64,000 bases of DNA from Dasyornis broadbenti (GCA_013397935.1 VZRN01000216.1:1395955-1459954), one strand, 5' to 3'; counted from the first letter of the stretch, positions 23,893-36,835 are shown. Numbers and translations: made by a program. The notes: generated by a model not told the origin, from the sequence alone.

Positions 23893-26800
23893 CACATCCG
23901 TGTGCGTGTGGCAGCCTCAGAGGAGCCAGAACAAACATGAGGAAGCCCCTCCTGCCAGCTCAACCCCTCCAAACACCCTCCCCTCCCCTCTGCCTCCACC
24001 AGTGCCATCACCATTCACTTTTCTGAAGTGCTTTGAGGGAGTAGAAATTTCCTCTCCCTCTCAGCCAAGCTCGGCCCGTGCACCCAGGCGATTTCAGCTC
24101 GCTGGGAATGTCAGCGCCTCGGTGCTGCGCTCAGTTGTACCTGCCTGCCTCTCCCCACAAACATCCATTGTGCATTACAGCAGATGAATAATTTAGGCTG
24201 AGAGGGGACAAGTGAGAGAGTCTTTAGGGCCTCAGCAAGGCACACGTACGAAGCAGAGTGGAGATGGAGCTGCCTCATTTGGTCAGAGCTAGCAGATGCT
24301 GCCAAACCTAGAAAAGCCACTCTGGCCTGAAGTGCTACTTGGGTTAAAGTACGGTCATGAGGGCAATTTAAAGAGGCATTTGGACTCAGAATGTCTCATA
24401 GGTGCTGAGAGGGACACAGAGGTGTCGTGTGTGGATGGGCAAGGAGGATCTTCGTCTCTGAGCCACTCAGCACTGACCTGAGCAGCTGAAGAGAGCCACT
24501 AGTGGAAAAGGGAACCACCATCCTGAACTGACCTGCGAACCATCTGCTCCTGTGCCTCAGAGACAGGGAAGAAGCACCATGACTGGCTAAATACATGAGA
24601 AGGGATGGAGAAAGCGCAGCAAACGGGAGCTGAGTGGGATGCAAGCGCGTGTTCGCCCGTGCACGCCGGCGTTCATCTCAAAGAGATGCCACACCACAGG
24701 TTTGTGGTGCCGAGCAGGGGGACCTGCAAGACTCAACCACCAGCAGCACAAAGCCATGGGAAGTGTGCATGTGCTGGAAAGCAGCCCTGGCAGAGTGCAG
24801 GTTTGCAGGGACAGGATCCCCTCTCGGGGTGGAACAGTCTGTCTGGCTCCTGCGCTGCCTCTCCTCCCGTCTCCGCTTTTCCTTTCTCGCCTTCCCTCAG
24901 CTCCCCTTGCTCACTGGCAGCAGCATGCTCTGCCCTGAGAACCAACTCCCACTCACCACACAGGGAGGGAACTCCTCTCCTAGCAGTTCCCTCGTATTTT
25001 CCCACATCGAGAGCCAGAAAGTGAAGAAAAAACTCTCTGGGCAACCAGAACTGGACCTATTCCCTTTCCATGTCCTTATTGCCCTCTTCAACCCAGGGGA
25101 ACTTCATCACAGCCTCACAGACTTTGACCCAAACCCACAAACTTCCACCCCCAAGCTCCAAACACTACAAACTGGACTCAGCTTGGGCCGTCTCAGGCTG
25201 GCACGGCTCAGGTAGGGTGAGTCAAGGCCACAGAGCTAGGAGAGGGCAGTCCCTAGAGCTGGGGATGTGGAGAGGCTCCTGCAGCTGCAGCCAGGCCTGT
25301 CTTTCAGCTCCACAGCCAGAATCACCCTGAGCTGGGCTTGGTGTAAGAAATTTTATGCAGGAATTGCAGTCAGCACAGCTCAGACTCAGGTTTCTGTAGC
25401 CAAAGCAACGTGTCTTAGCTGCTCTGTCATTGCTCCCATTAGAAGGCTAAACCTTCAGCCAGATCCCACTTCCAGGGGAATTTCAGGCTGGGTTCCAAAG
25501 CACAGAGCCTCTCCCGGGAGCACCTCCTGGGGCAGTGGGACTTGAGCGAGGAGAAAACCCCAAAGAGGTCTCTTTATTCCCTCAGCCAGTTCTGCAGATC
25601 ACCCCCTTCCTCCCAAACAGCCTGTCCTGAGCTCTACGTGTTTGTTCTGGGGCTGATCTAAATTACTCAACTCTCCAAACTGAAATGCAAACAACCGGCC
25701 TCCATTTCAGGCTTTGCTTTTGCCCTACATCCCACTTTGCACCTATTCCCTCTGGAGGACAAAACTAGCACACAGGAGCCACTTGTGAAAATATGCACAC
25801 CTCCCCTGGAAGGCTTCACGGGCTCCCAGAAAACTCAGTTTCACCCAGGCCCAGAAACAGACAGTTTCGCCCTGAAACGAAGCCTTAACACTTAAGCATC
25901 ATCTGGGTTTTTTTGATGGGGTTTTTTTTTTTTTTTGCAGTCTCGAATCTGTGGTATCCCCAAACTTCACCCAACTGCAATCCTCGCCTCCAAGCTCTAT
26001 TTTTAACCCTTTAATTTGTCTCCAGGTTTCTTCTGAAGCCAGCCTTTCCCTTTACACATCAGAGGGCTCAGTACAAGACCCCTTCTCTGATGTTTTCTCC
26101 ACACCATTCAAGACGACAGCCTGGCAAAGTCTGGTTCTCTGCTCCACGGCGCAGCAGCACTCACAGCCCACAGTGCAGGCCTCCAGGAGGCAGGACAGGA
26201 TTTGCCAGATATTTTTTTTCTTCCCTACTCATGGCTTAGACAGTTTGGGTGACCTTTTCACTGCTGGCCATCACAACCAGGAGAATAGCTCTGTGCTGAT
26301 ATTTAAATGTCCACCAAGGAACGCAAGGAACCAGCCTCACAGCCTGTTTTGTGCTCTCCCCTGTGCAGCGCCACAGCATTGCTGCTCCAATTCCTGCCTC
26401 ACACCGAGGTCTTTCCCTCCAGCCTTGCATCCTTCTCTTCCCCGCTCGGCTCCATGAGCAGCTCCTGCCGAAGCCTTTCCCGCGTCCTGCCCTGCAGCCC
26501 TGCCAGCTTTGCAGGCCCACCAGGAATACGGAGAGTGAGCCCCTGATTACCATTCCAGCCGGATTCTCATTAGGCTGAAATGCCCCTCCAGGAGATCCAT
26601 TAACAGTCCATAAGGTTAACTTAATCCAGCCAGCCTTGTGTGGTCTCTGCCCAAATTCCCTATTACATTAACAATCTTGAGCCTTAATTAGCATGTGAGG
26701 CAGAGGTGGCATTATTAATGGAGATAATATGGAGCATTAAGAATAAACAGGCCAGGCTGCCTCTCCCCCACCACGAATGCAAATCCTCTTCTGTGCAGAG

Positions 26801-28869
26801 ACAGTGAGAGCTTCCCCCACGGGCAGCACCCGTGAGGGGCTGGGGTGCCCCAGACCAAAGACAGACCCAGGCGGCTGCAGGGGGGTGGTGGGGAGGAAAC
26901 CAGACCCCACAGAGACCCTGGGAGAAGAGGGGCTGATCATGGGAACACCTCAGCGTGGCAAGGCTGGGGAGGAGCAGCCACGTCCCCGGCTCACCCAGCT
27001 TTTCTGGGAGGCTTGGGAAAGCCAAGGTGATGGGAATCCCTATTCCCTCGCACATTCCCGTGTGCGTGCACATGGGATAACACAAGGCGTGCACGGCCTT
27101 GAACACCACGTGGAAGGACAGGGCGTCTGTGTGAGGGGGAGCAGGCTGGAGGAACTGGCTGCAGCTGTGCAAAATGCTCCTCGCCAGTCTCCTTTCTGCC
27201 CACCAAGCCCCAGTGCACTGGGAGTGCAGGATGGGACAGAGGGGCTTCGGGTGAAGGAGAGAAGCGGTCGCTTGGGGGAGCAGAGGACAAATGGATGGAG
27301 GTTCCAGCTGGGTGCAGATTGTGGTGGGGAAGGGACAGGTCCCTGTTCGTGCAGGCTGGTGGCTGCTCACGCAGGAGAAGGGGCAGCCTGGGGCTCTCCC
27401 AGCCCGGGCAGAGGCAGCACGGGTTAGAGCAGAGAAGAGGGGACTGGTGCTGGCAGCAGCAGCGAGGGGCTGGGGCAGCGAAGGCTCAGGGATGCACTGA
27501 GTGTCAGCCGGGCTGTGCCAGGAGACATCACAGGCCTGACACTTCCTTCTAACACTAGGAAAACCATAAGGCAAAGCTGGGGAGGGGAGAAGCAGAAGCA
27601 GCTAAGCCAAGGAAGCAGAGCCTAACGACAGGACCTCTGGGCTGCTAATTCCCACTTCCAGCAGCACCCAGCAGGACAGGGCTGCAGCGAGAAGCGGCCT
27701 CAGGGACACACAACTGCAGGGAATGCATTCCTGGCTTGTTCCCGAGCTCTGACCCACGCTGTGCTCAGTGCCTCAAAGCCCCCAGGCTCTGCAGAAGGGC
27801 TCGCACTGAGGGCAGAGATCCCTGAAGCACAGAGTGATATCCCTGTGCCTCGGCCCTGCTAAGGGGCTAAGGAGCCTGGCTCAGCAGGGAGCAGCGCCTC
27901 GGGCTGGGCTGCTCCCTCCCAGGGCTGCACTCAGCATCAGCCCAGCTGCCTTCTCATGCCCAGAGGTGCAGCAGGCAACAACGGAGGCCCTGAGCAGAGC
28001 CCAGCTCCTCCACTTCCCAGCACAGCAAGTTCCCACTCCCCCAGGCCCACCAGCCAGCCCCTGCCAAATCCATTTGTCCAATCTTGCGCTTTCGACTAAT
28101 CCTGTTGAGCCATCCTTTAAGTTGCTCTGAGGCAGAGATAGAAAATACAAAGATGCCTTAAGAAGCTTCTCCTGACCTTGCTCAATTCAAGATAAAGGGC
28201 TTTGATTTAAAAAATTACAGTGGGGGTCTGTCACTGATCCGCTGCGTGGATTAAAGGGAAACAAACAGAGACACGGGATGCAGCCAGCGCTAGGTGAGCT
28301 GACAGGGAAGGGGAGAAAGGTTACAACGAGCACAGGGGAGGAGAAAAAACACAGGAGATGACAAAAAATGAGAGGGGAGGAAGAAAAAACATTATCTCCC
28401 TCGCCATCTCCACACTTGACTGTTGGTAGAAAAGCCTACTGAGGAGATTGTCATCACAGTCTCTCCTCATGGTGTTGCTCAGACCCTTCTTCCTCCATCC
28501 CCTGACCTTTCCTCCACACCAGACCTGCCACCTCCTGTCCTTCCCTTCCTGACAGTCCTGTCCCTCACTCTCCCTGCTGCCCATCCTGGCCCAGGTCACG
28601 TTTGACAGCATCTAAGCAGACTTCCCACCTCAGTCTTCTACAGCCCTTGACTCGGAGGTTACTCACAACAATTTTCCTCTGTAGGAAATGTCATAAGGAC
28701 TGGAGAGGGCACCTTCTTCTTTCCCTGTCCCCTCCAAGGGCCCTTTACTCCCTGTTTCCTCCCTCTGAACCCATTCTGTTTGAAGATCACTCCCAAGGTG
28801 GCTGATGTTTTCGTTCTTCTTTTACAGGCATGTTGACCAGAAAAGGAAGGTTAAAGAAGGTGTTCCCCT
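23893..28869. other. Noncoding stretch without recognisable genes
   Basis: A T run lies at about 25921-25936. The block 26560-26730 is AT-richer, with TTAATTAGCATG and CATTATTAATGG, and could be a conserved noncoding element. Frames around 26.7-27.6 kb are long but overlap on both strands and lack any motif. Confidence 0.5.
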
Positions 28870-29175
28870 CTCATAAACAATGCTGGAAAACTGATAACAA
28901 TGGATGCGGAGAAAGCTAAACTCAACAACTTTTTTTGCTTCAGTGACAACATTTCTTCCCACACTTCTTGAGTGGATGGACAGCAGGATGGGGACTCGGA
29001 GAGCAAAGTGCTTCCAGTTCTAAGTTCAGGTTCACGAGCACCTGAGGAAGCTGAGCACACATAAGGCTATGGGGCCTGACAAGATCCATCCCGGAGTCCT
29101 AGGGGAATCAGCCAATTCCCTCAGTAGTTACCAAGCCACTCTCCATGATATTGGAAAAGTCATGGCAGGAAAATA
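28870..29175 (+). mobile_element. Decayed CR1 LINE ORF2 fragment (endonuclease-RT linker)
   Basis: In broken plus-strand frames the sequence reads GCGES-KAKLNNFFCF, then HLRKLSTHKAMGPDKIHPGV, then a patch like ILEKSWQENKVPP. This is the order of CR1 LINE pol before the reverse transcriptase core: EKAEVLNDFFASVF, LRNL-HKSMGPD-MHPRVL, IFEKSWQSGEVP. Stops and frameshifts are frequent. The orientation is opposite to the fossil at 30.7-30.96 kb. Confidence 0.85.
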
Positions 29176-30659
29176 AAGTTCCTCCTGTTGCTAAAAGCTC
29201 AACCACTGCAGCCAAGAAGGAGGCAGCAGACAGCTGCAGAGAGATGGAAGGTGAAGGGATACTGGAAAAGAGACAACAAAAATGAGACAGGGCTATAAAA
29301 CCACAGATGACACAGGAAGGGGAGAGGAAAGAGGTGTTAACAGCCTCTTCCCACTCAAAAATCAAGGGGCAGGAAATTAAACCAGAAAGTTAGAGGTTCA
29401 AGACGAACTACATGTTTGTGCTCACCTCTTCCTTCTGTGAGGGTGCTCAAACTTCGCCTGACCTCAAAAACTGGCTGGGCAAATTCAGGGAAGAAACAAA
29501 TCCATCGAGAACTGTAAAGTGCACAGCAGATCTTCCAGCACCAGCTCCCTCAGACACACCTCACTGGAGGCTGAAAGAGTGCTCAGAGGAAGTGCTGCTG
29601 CACAGCTGTCCTGCCTGTGTGCTCTTCCCTCTTTCAGCTACAGCTGGAGATGCTGCACTTTTTATATTCCTATGGCTTTCCACAGCCAGGCTGGCCCAGA
29701 AGCCATGGACAAAGAGTAGCTCCGAGTAACGGTATAATTTTGGTGCATTAGATCATTTAGGGGATGGATGGACGAGGCAGCAAACAGCAGAGCTCATTCC
29801 AAGAAAAATACCTTTTTCCCCTGACCTAAAGCTGGAAGGAGGTCAGATGTTATTGAAACCAGTCATTCCAGTACAGATCCTTGCTGGGAATAACATCTCT
29901 GCTGGAGCCCTAGCTCCCTGCATGCCCCTTTCCGGACTTTTCTAAGGCCAAATCCCCTTTCCCTGTTGGTAAACACAGAACCCTCTAAGCAGACCATCTG
30001 TAAGAGGTCCAGCCCCCTTGAATTCCCGTCCGTTTCCCTGACCTGTCTATCACACTACTCACGGCAGCCTCTCCACACTAATCCTTTTATTATGATCTCA
30101 CTCAATTTTGCTGGCCTATGACTGCAATGAGAGAAAAAAAAAAAAAAAAGGAGGGGTATTAATCCTTCTGACCTTGTTGTCCCAATTCTGGGCCATCTGT
30201 GACTAGGAATTCAGAGGAAGGAAGTCTGATCCTGCTGACCCCACTGTCAACCCCTTGCTTTGGGAGGTTCGGTTTGTGCTGTCCTAGAAAGTCGTGGAAA
30301 AGCCCCTTTTCATCTACAGGCATTTCCTACAAGATTTCTTCCTAGACTGCTTCTCCAGCCAGAGAGGGTGGAGGGAATAACGTCCTCCACCTCCATCAGC
30401 CTCTGTTTACTTATTCCTCCTGTATCCCCTCTCTGCTCCCTCGACAGCACTGTCTGTGGGCTCTTCCCAGCCACGAATCAATAAAAGGTGAAAGACAATC
30501 AAACACCTCTCCAAATTTCCCTGGCAATGCCGCCTATGAGGAAGAGGCCCCGCAGCTCACCCCACCTGCACCACTGGCGGAGTGCAGCCTGCTCCCTGCA
30601 CCCCTTCCCACCACCACATTTCCTCTCTGCCAGCAGCTGCATCTCCATGAGCCTTCCAC
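29176..30659. other. Noncoding stretch, possibly flanking LINE decay
   Basis: An A run lies at about 30136-30149. The first few hundred bases may continue the CR1 fossil but I cannot align them. No gene was recognised. Confidence 0.45.
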
Positions 30660-30669
30660 ATTTCATAGG

Positions 30670-30965
30670 TGGTTTGAGCACTCACAACAGGAAGCCTGCA
30701 TGGATCCTCGTGAGATAAATATTCTCCTCTTTGCCCATTTTTTTGCCGCTTTAAACAATCTCCTCCTTTCCTTGGTGTTTACAGTCCTCAAATACACGCA
30801 GGCTGTTAGGTGCCACCATTTAGGCAAGCTCCACATATTTTGTTCTTTTAATCTCTCCTCATAAATAAGTACCTTCAGCCCTTTCATAATTTTTATTGCT
30901 CTCCTCTGAATTCCCTCCAATTTATCACCCTCCTTCGGCCAACACGGCACCCAGGTTTGCGTGCC
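30670..30965 (-). mobile_element. Decayed CR1/L3-type LINE, C-terminal reverse transcriptase end
   Basis: A minus-strand open frame reads DKLEGIQRRAIKIMKGLK followed by YEERLKEQNMWSLPKW and, further on, KERRRLFKAAKKW. This is the typical LE-VQRRATKMIKGLE...YEERLRELGLFSLEKRR ending of CR1 and L3 ORF2 proteins. The frame is short and ends in unrelated sequence, so it is an inactive remnant. Confidence 0.85.
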
Positions 30966-33900
30966 AGGTTCTCCAGACTGATGTTATCAAGGCCTTGGAA
31001 AAAACCATGAATTTGGTCTCCCTTGTGCTCCGAGGTTTGATGTTTCTGGGTGTACTCGGGGATGCCGGGAAAGCTCTCTCAGGTAATACCGCTCAAGGCT
31101 GTCTCCCCAGAGAGAGGAAGAAGCAGGTTCGTGAGAGGTGGGGAGGAGAAGACGCAGGGACAGGTGGGGCAGATGAACAAGGGACACAGCTACAAACGCT
31201 GACATACACTGCTCGAGGAGACACCTCCCGGATGTGGAAGAGGCGCATATGCACACACAAATAAACACACACAAATAAAGACACACGTGTTCACTCCCCA
31301 GATAAATCCCCATGCAATCACCTGCACGGCACACGAGTGCGCACAGGGATGGTACCACGGGGCAGGAGTGGCACACGTGAGCCTGGAGGCTTTGGGCACT
31401 CCTGAGTGACCCAGGCACACAAGGGGACAGGCCAGACAAAGCCCAGCAGGAAATGGTGCTGTCCCTGCTCGCACACATACATGTTCTCATGCATAAACCA
31501 ACACTCCCAGAGGAAAGATGGCTCATGGAGCCCTCATGCCAGCCTAAAAATACACAGGCAGCTCTGACCCATCTGGTCTGCAGATTGAGCCCATGAGCCA
31601 TGGAAAGAATGAATACAAACATATGACACCTTGCCTCGAGGCAGCTGGTAGCACATGCATCGCATGGAGACAGAGCCTTCATATCCAGAGACCCTTCCAC
31701 GGTGGTTACCTCATCACCAAAGCTACTCAAAAGTGGGGTGCAAGCTGAGGAGCACGGAGGGGAAGAAAGGGATTCCTACAGGGCAGTTGTAGCAGAGCTG
31801 GGGATCCTTCCTTGCACTCTGTGACCCCTCCCTGAGTTGTGTTATTGATGATCCTTCCTCAAAACTGAGTTTGTTCCATCTCTCTGCTATCAGACTGGCA
31901 CCCCAGCAGTCAAAAGTACCCACAGTTTCTTGCAAACATCCCCTCCAGCTTACCACAACCAGATGGGTATTAACATTTTGTGAGAGTGTCAATGGATAGA
32001 GAAGAACAAGAATTCTTGGCCCCCAGACACAGCCTCTCACCTCTGTGAAATTCACTCTGCACCATCAGCTCCCCAGAGCATCACCTGGAATGAAATTCTG
32101 TTCTAAAGGGCTGAAAAGCTGGAGGTGCGCTCCCCAGAGTGCCTGCAGACAGGAAAGAACAGCCCCAGCACAGCAGTCAGGTCAGCGCTGAATGGGCTTC
32201 ACCTTCAGCAGCAGGATAGACTCACCTGGGGGATTTTGACCCATGCCTGTTTCCGTGGTATCTGATGCCACTGAGACTCCCCAAACCAGAGATGCCTGAG
32301 GAGCTTTAAAGGCTCCCTGCAAGTGGCAGCACCGGGGGACAAAACCCATCGAGTCATGCAGCTCAACCTGACTCCTGGTAGCTTGTTTCCCACCTCTTAA
32401 AATGCCTCGGAGAGAGTGACAACTGCCCTTCCCTCCTTCTGTACCTCAGCTGGTCAGCTGGAACTGGGTTTCCTCTTGGCTTGTGAGTGTTGAGAAAATG
32501 AGGTCATTTCTCCTCAGTGACAGAAAATGATTTGGTGAGGAAAGCGGTTCGTGTCAGGCGATGGCTGTGTACCCCTGAGCCACCCAGGAGACCCTGGAAG
32601 AGGAGGTCAGGGCAGAGCAAGGCACAAAACCAGCACCAAAGTCAGGGCACAAAAGCAACGCTGCTGAAGTGGAGCTGTAAGTGCTGCCAGGCCGTCTCAG
32701 CGCTGAGGCGAGCACGACAAGCAGTCCCACAGTCATTGTCACCTCCAAAGTGTCGAGCTTGACTCATCTGGGGCTTTAAACACAGCACTCATCTGGTTTA
32801 CAGCTGCGAGAAACCCATCCTGAGGCAGAGAGCAAGGGCTGGAGGCGGGTCCCAGCCCCTTGGGCTGCTCCCTGAGTTTCAGATTCTCCTCTTCCAGCCC
32901 ACGGAAGGGATTTCAGCCCCCGTTGCTGGCAGAGGAGGTGGCTGCCGGGCATTCAGGCTGCCTCCCCTTCAGTGGCTCACTCCGTGCCCCTCCTCACCCT
33001 CTTGCCCACATGGAAGGCGCTGGGCACACCGAGCTGTGCCCCTGCAGAACTGCTCGAGCGCGTGCTGTAACTCCAGGGTGGGCAATCCCCACCAGCAGAA
33101 CCTGCAGAGCCACCAGGCAAACTCCAGCTCACCACTCAGGACAGCTCTGCTCCTGCATGAAGGAGAAAAGCAAAACCTCCTCTGCTCCCAGAAAAGGCGA
33201 TATTTTGCTGGAACATCTCTGCTCTGCACCTAAGCTGCTCCTGTCCTGCTCTGGTGCCCAGGCATGGGCAAGGGCTGCAAGTGTCTTTTTGGGACATCAC
33301 ATCCCTTTACCAGAGCAAGGCAGCTCTCACGAGCTCACAAGAGTGGGAGGACAGAGGTGCTCCCTGCATGTCCTCTGCCCTCCCTGACACCAGTAGAAGA
33401 CACAACTTAGCCCAGGCCCATACTTAGAAGAGATAAAAACCCACAGTGTTTAGGATGAAGGAGAGAGCAGCCAGGTCTCTCTCCCTCAGCAAATGTGCTG
33501 ATATTTTCTGACACAGCTGATACCAGCACTGGGAGGTTTCAACAGGCCCTGATGTGACCAGCAGCTTTTCTCCCAGGTGGGCAGAGCTCTCCACCGCTCT
33601 TCAGCAGGGTCAGATGAGGCAGCTGCACTCTGCCTGGAGCTGCATCTGGCTTCTGACATGACCCAGGTAGGAGCGAACATCGCAGCGATGCTTCCCACCC
33701 TTCTGCCTTCCCTGCCATTTTCACCTTTCCCATTTTAACCGCAAGCTACCCCCCAGCAAAGACTCCACCTCTGCATTCCCCTCTTTCCCAAATGCCCTCC
33801 CTTAGCCTCCGAGGGGCTTCTGCTCCACAGCTCAGCTTTGCACCAGTGCAGAGATCACACAGTAGATTCCCAAATACCCACTTTGCCTGGAGAAGAGCGG

Positions 33901-34204
33901 GAAAGGCCATGCATCCCCAGTTCTTCCCTTGGTGTCGTGGTTTTCCATGGGGGAAAGGCAGTGAAGGCAGTTTGCTTCATGCCGGCAAATCTGCATGCTC
34001 GTGGGCTCGGAGCCCTGAAACCCAATCACCCCCCAAGGAAAATAATGGGGTGAGAAGGGTGGCAGGTGGGGAAGGGGCTGGGGGTGGCGGGAAGGTTTGT
34101 AGGCTGGGGAGATCAGTGGGGTTGAAGTGCCTGCTCCTCACCCCTGGCACTGCGTCGGCACTCTTCCACTCCCTGCAGCTTCCCCGCTGCTGCTGGTACG
34201 GTCT
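30966..34204. other. Noncoding stretch without recognisable genes
   Basis: CA-rich patches lie at about 31255-31285. Overlapping short frames carry no recognisable domain. Confidence 0.5.
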
Positions 34205-34224
34205 GCACAGTGCGGGGAGGCGAG

Positions 34225-34315
34225 AGGGGGGCTGTATTTAAATATATTAATAATGCATGCTCCATGCAAATGAAGCTGCCTTTGAATATTACATTAGCGA
34301 TGCCGTCAGGCTGCG
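34225..34315. promoter_or_regulatory. Candidate POU/SOX-type noncoding element
   Basis: An AT-rich island (TATTTAAATATATTAATAATGCATG) is followed by the perfect octamer ATGCAAAT (34264-34271) and a SOX-like CTTTGAA about 9 bp on, inside GC-rich sequence. Function is inferred from motifs only. Confidence 0.25.
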
Positions 34316-34934
34316 CTTCTTGGGACCCAGGAGCGAGGGGATGTGTGGGGACCCGGAAAGGGGGGGTGTGGGGCACACCAGAAATACCCTCAGAGCCCAG
34401 CACAGCCTCCTTGCTCCCCCTCCACCCCAGCTCCCCCACATTGCACACACTCCCACTGCCTCCCACCTCTCTGTGCATGACAAATTCCTTGGCTCGCAGC
34501 ATCCAATGCAGCCAGGCTCCCCAGGCCCCCTCCAGTGGCACGGTTTTCCCCCCCAGCTCCACTCCCTACAGGATCTTCACCCCCTCTCCAGTCTCAGCAA
34601 TGCTCTCCCTGCTCCACAGATTGGGTCACAGTGGGGAGAAGGGTCCTGCTCTCCAGCCTTTAGGGGAAAGGAGGGGGAGCAGCTCCTCAGGCTGGCCCGC
34701 ACATGTGCACCCCTTTAGTGTGCACCCGCTGTGCCTGAGTGAGCCCAGAGCCAAAGGACACGCAAGGCTGGGCAGGGCTGTGAGATGCGCCCGCAGCTCA
34801 GGAGGGATGCTCTGCTCTCCTGCCCATCACAGACCCCTTCCCTGGGCTCTGGAGAGGATGTTTGGTGTTTGTGCCTGGTGTGTGCACGCTCACGCGCGGG
34901 ACACACACGCGTGTGGGGAGCTGGGGGCACAGCA

Positions 34935-34965
<31 letters not shown>

Positions 34966-36383
34966 GAGAGGACACCGCGCACAGCAGCTCCCGAATGTGC
35001 TGCCTCCTGCAGCATTAGCAGATTTGTGCCGCCTCTCCCCAGCCAGAGCCAGGCTCTGGAATGGGAGCAGCAGCAGCTGTGCACTCCTGCCTGTCCTGGG
35101 ATGAGAATCGGATGCGTCTGTTCGTCTCTCTCCCCCACCCCCAGCCCTCCTCCTTCCCCCTCCTTTTGCTCCCATTCATTCATTCAGCTTCTCCTCCCCC
35201 CCCCACCCCATCCCATGCCCCAAAGCAGGAAGATCCTTTTGCATAAAAATGTGGGCATGCTTTCTCTGGTGGAATAAACGGGCACGCAGACACCCTGCAG
35301 GCGGTACATACACACTTACACATGCATTCAGGAGCTGTCCTGGGCCCCTACACAAACACCCAGCTCCCAGCACCGCCACAGACACATCCACACACACCCG
35401 ACAGACACCACGCAATGACTTTTCTGCAGCCACTCCGTCTCCCAGCAGAGCAGCGTGAGAGCAGAGCAGAGATTTACTCACTGCCTTGCGTGCAAACCGG
35501 GCGAGCGTTCTCACACCGCGCACGGACAGACACATGGACACACGGACACACGGACACACGGACACGGCACTGTCCGCAGAGGCTGCCCCACAAAGTTTGC
35601 AGGGAGCAGGGGGCTGAGGGATGGGGCTGGCTCCTTCTCTGTCCCAGAGCTGCAGGCAGTGCACGCAGAGCTCTGTCTGTCTGTCTGTCTGTACACGCAC
35701 ATGCGTGTGTGTGTGGGGTGCATGCATACACCTATGGCTGTACCTGTACATGGGCACACACAGGAACACACACAGATATAAATACCGATATAGATAGGGA
35801 TGCAAATACAGATACAGATATGGGTATAAATACAGATATAGGTGGATATGGATATCGTGTGCATAGATCCCCTCCTTTTGCAAGGGCTGGAGAATGCAGA
35901 CGGAGCAAGCCCTGAAGCTCTTCAGCATCCCGACCCCGAGCAAGAGCACACACACCGAAAAGGAGACTCCTCTCCAAGCCTCTCTGCCTCCCTCCCATCA
36001 CCCCGTGAAGGCTCAATCTCCCCCCACACACGCACCCTGGGCCACTTCCCCATCTCCCCTGCACTCACCCCTCGCCGTCATCCCCAGATCAGAGACATCC
36101 AGCCCCCAGGGAGTGCGTGTACAAGCCGGAGGAAAAGGGCAATAATCCATGCATCCCTGCCCTTCTCCCCCCTTTTCCCAATCTCGGCTGCTTCTCCGAG
36201 AGGCAGCACGGACGGGCACGCGAGGCAGCAGCGCAAGGACGGCACACAAAAACGTGTCACACACACAGACACACACACACGTACCTGCTCCTGGAGGGGC
36301 GACTGCTCCCAGCTTCCATGCGGGGCATGACACAGATGAAACGGAGGCACACAAGTCCCCCTGTCTTCAAGCAGCCCTGCAGA

Positions 36384-36419
<36 letters not shown>

Positions 36420-36439
36420 CCTGGGGGTGTCCCCCACTG
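34316..36439. other. Noncoding stretch rich in CA and TG dinucleotide repeats
   Basis: (CA)n-type tracts lie at 34935-34966 and around 35380-35570, where GGACACAC units repeat. Degenerate GATATA-type repeats lie at 35776-35860. (TG)n is at 36386-36416. Long frames here come from low-complexity sequence. Confidence 0.6.
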
Positions 36440-36835
36440 GTGTCACCCCTCGGAGCCGCTGTGTTCCTTGCCCCGCAGCTGGCTCATTCCCGGCCGCACC
36501 TAGGCAGCGCTCCCAGCCGCGCACGGCAGGCGGGGATGGAGCAGCAGCCCGGGGAGGGCACGCACAGCCGGAGGATTTGCTGCCTTCGCCGCAGCCGCAT
36601 CACTGGGGGAAGAAGGCAGAAAGGGCTGTATTGGCATTTAAAACGCGAGTGATTAATTCGCCGCGGGCTCGGCTGATAGGGCTCCGGCAGCAGAGCCGGC
36701 GGCACCGCTTCTCCCGGCCGGGAAGGCTCTGCCAGGAAAGGAAGCCTCTCCCATGGAGCCGGTTCCGAGCTCTCCTCGCCCGCACAGCCACGGCTCCGGT
36801 GCAGGCGGAAAGGGGTGGGCCTCCACCGGAGACAT
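36440..36835 (-). promoter_or_regulatory. CpG island, candidate promoter of a leftward gene (ELFN2?)
   Basis: This is the densest CpG block of the window, with many CCG, CGC and CGG triplets, no TATA box, and abrupt flanks of CA repeats. In birds such islands usually mark promoters. It lies about 21 kb beyond the 3' end of MFNG. In human, the 5' end of ELFN2 faces the MFNG 3' end on the same strand, so ELFN2 is the natural candidate. No coding sequence confirms it, and it could also be the promoter of a noncoding RNA. Confidence 0.5.
36500..36602 (-). other. Candidate 103-bp exon inside the CpG island (speculative)
   Basis: On the minus strand a good pyrimidine tract and acceptor (CTTTCTGCCTTCTTCCCCCAG) precedes base 36602. 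A donor-like CCTAG|GTGCGG follows base 36500. The interval could be a 5' UTR exon, or the 3' part of a first exon, of a leftward transcript. The translation beginning at its ATG is not recognisable. Confidence 0.2.

Noticed and set aside
26684..27574. 296-residue minus-strand frame
   Set aside because: No motif, an overlapping 216-residue plus-strand frame, and no splice or promoter context.
34210..35277. 355-residue plus-strand frame, the longest in the window
   Set aside because: GC-rich, few stops by chance, crosses CA repeats, has no domain or splice partners, and has overlapping frames on the other strand.
1..36439. ELFN2 coding exon (leucine-rich repeats, FN3, transmembrane) in the window
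   Set aside because: I looked for an LRR-bearing frame of several hundred residues on the minus strand and found none; it should lie left of the window.
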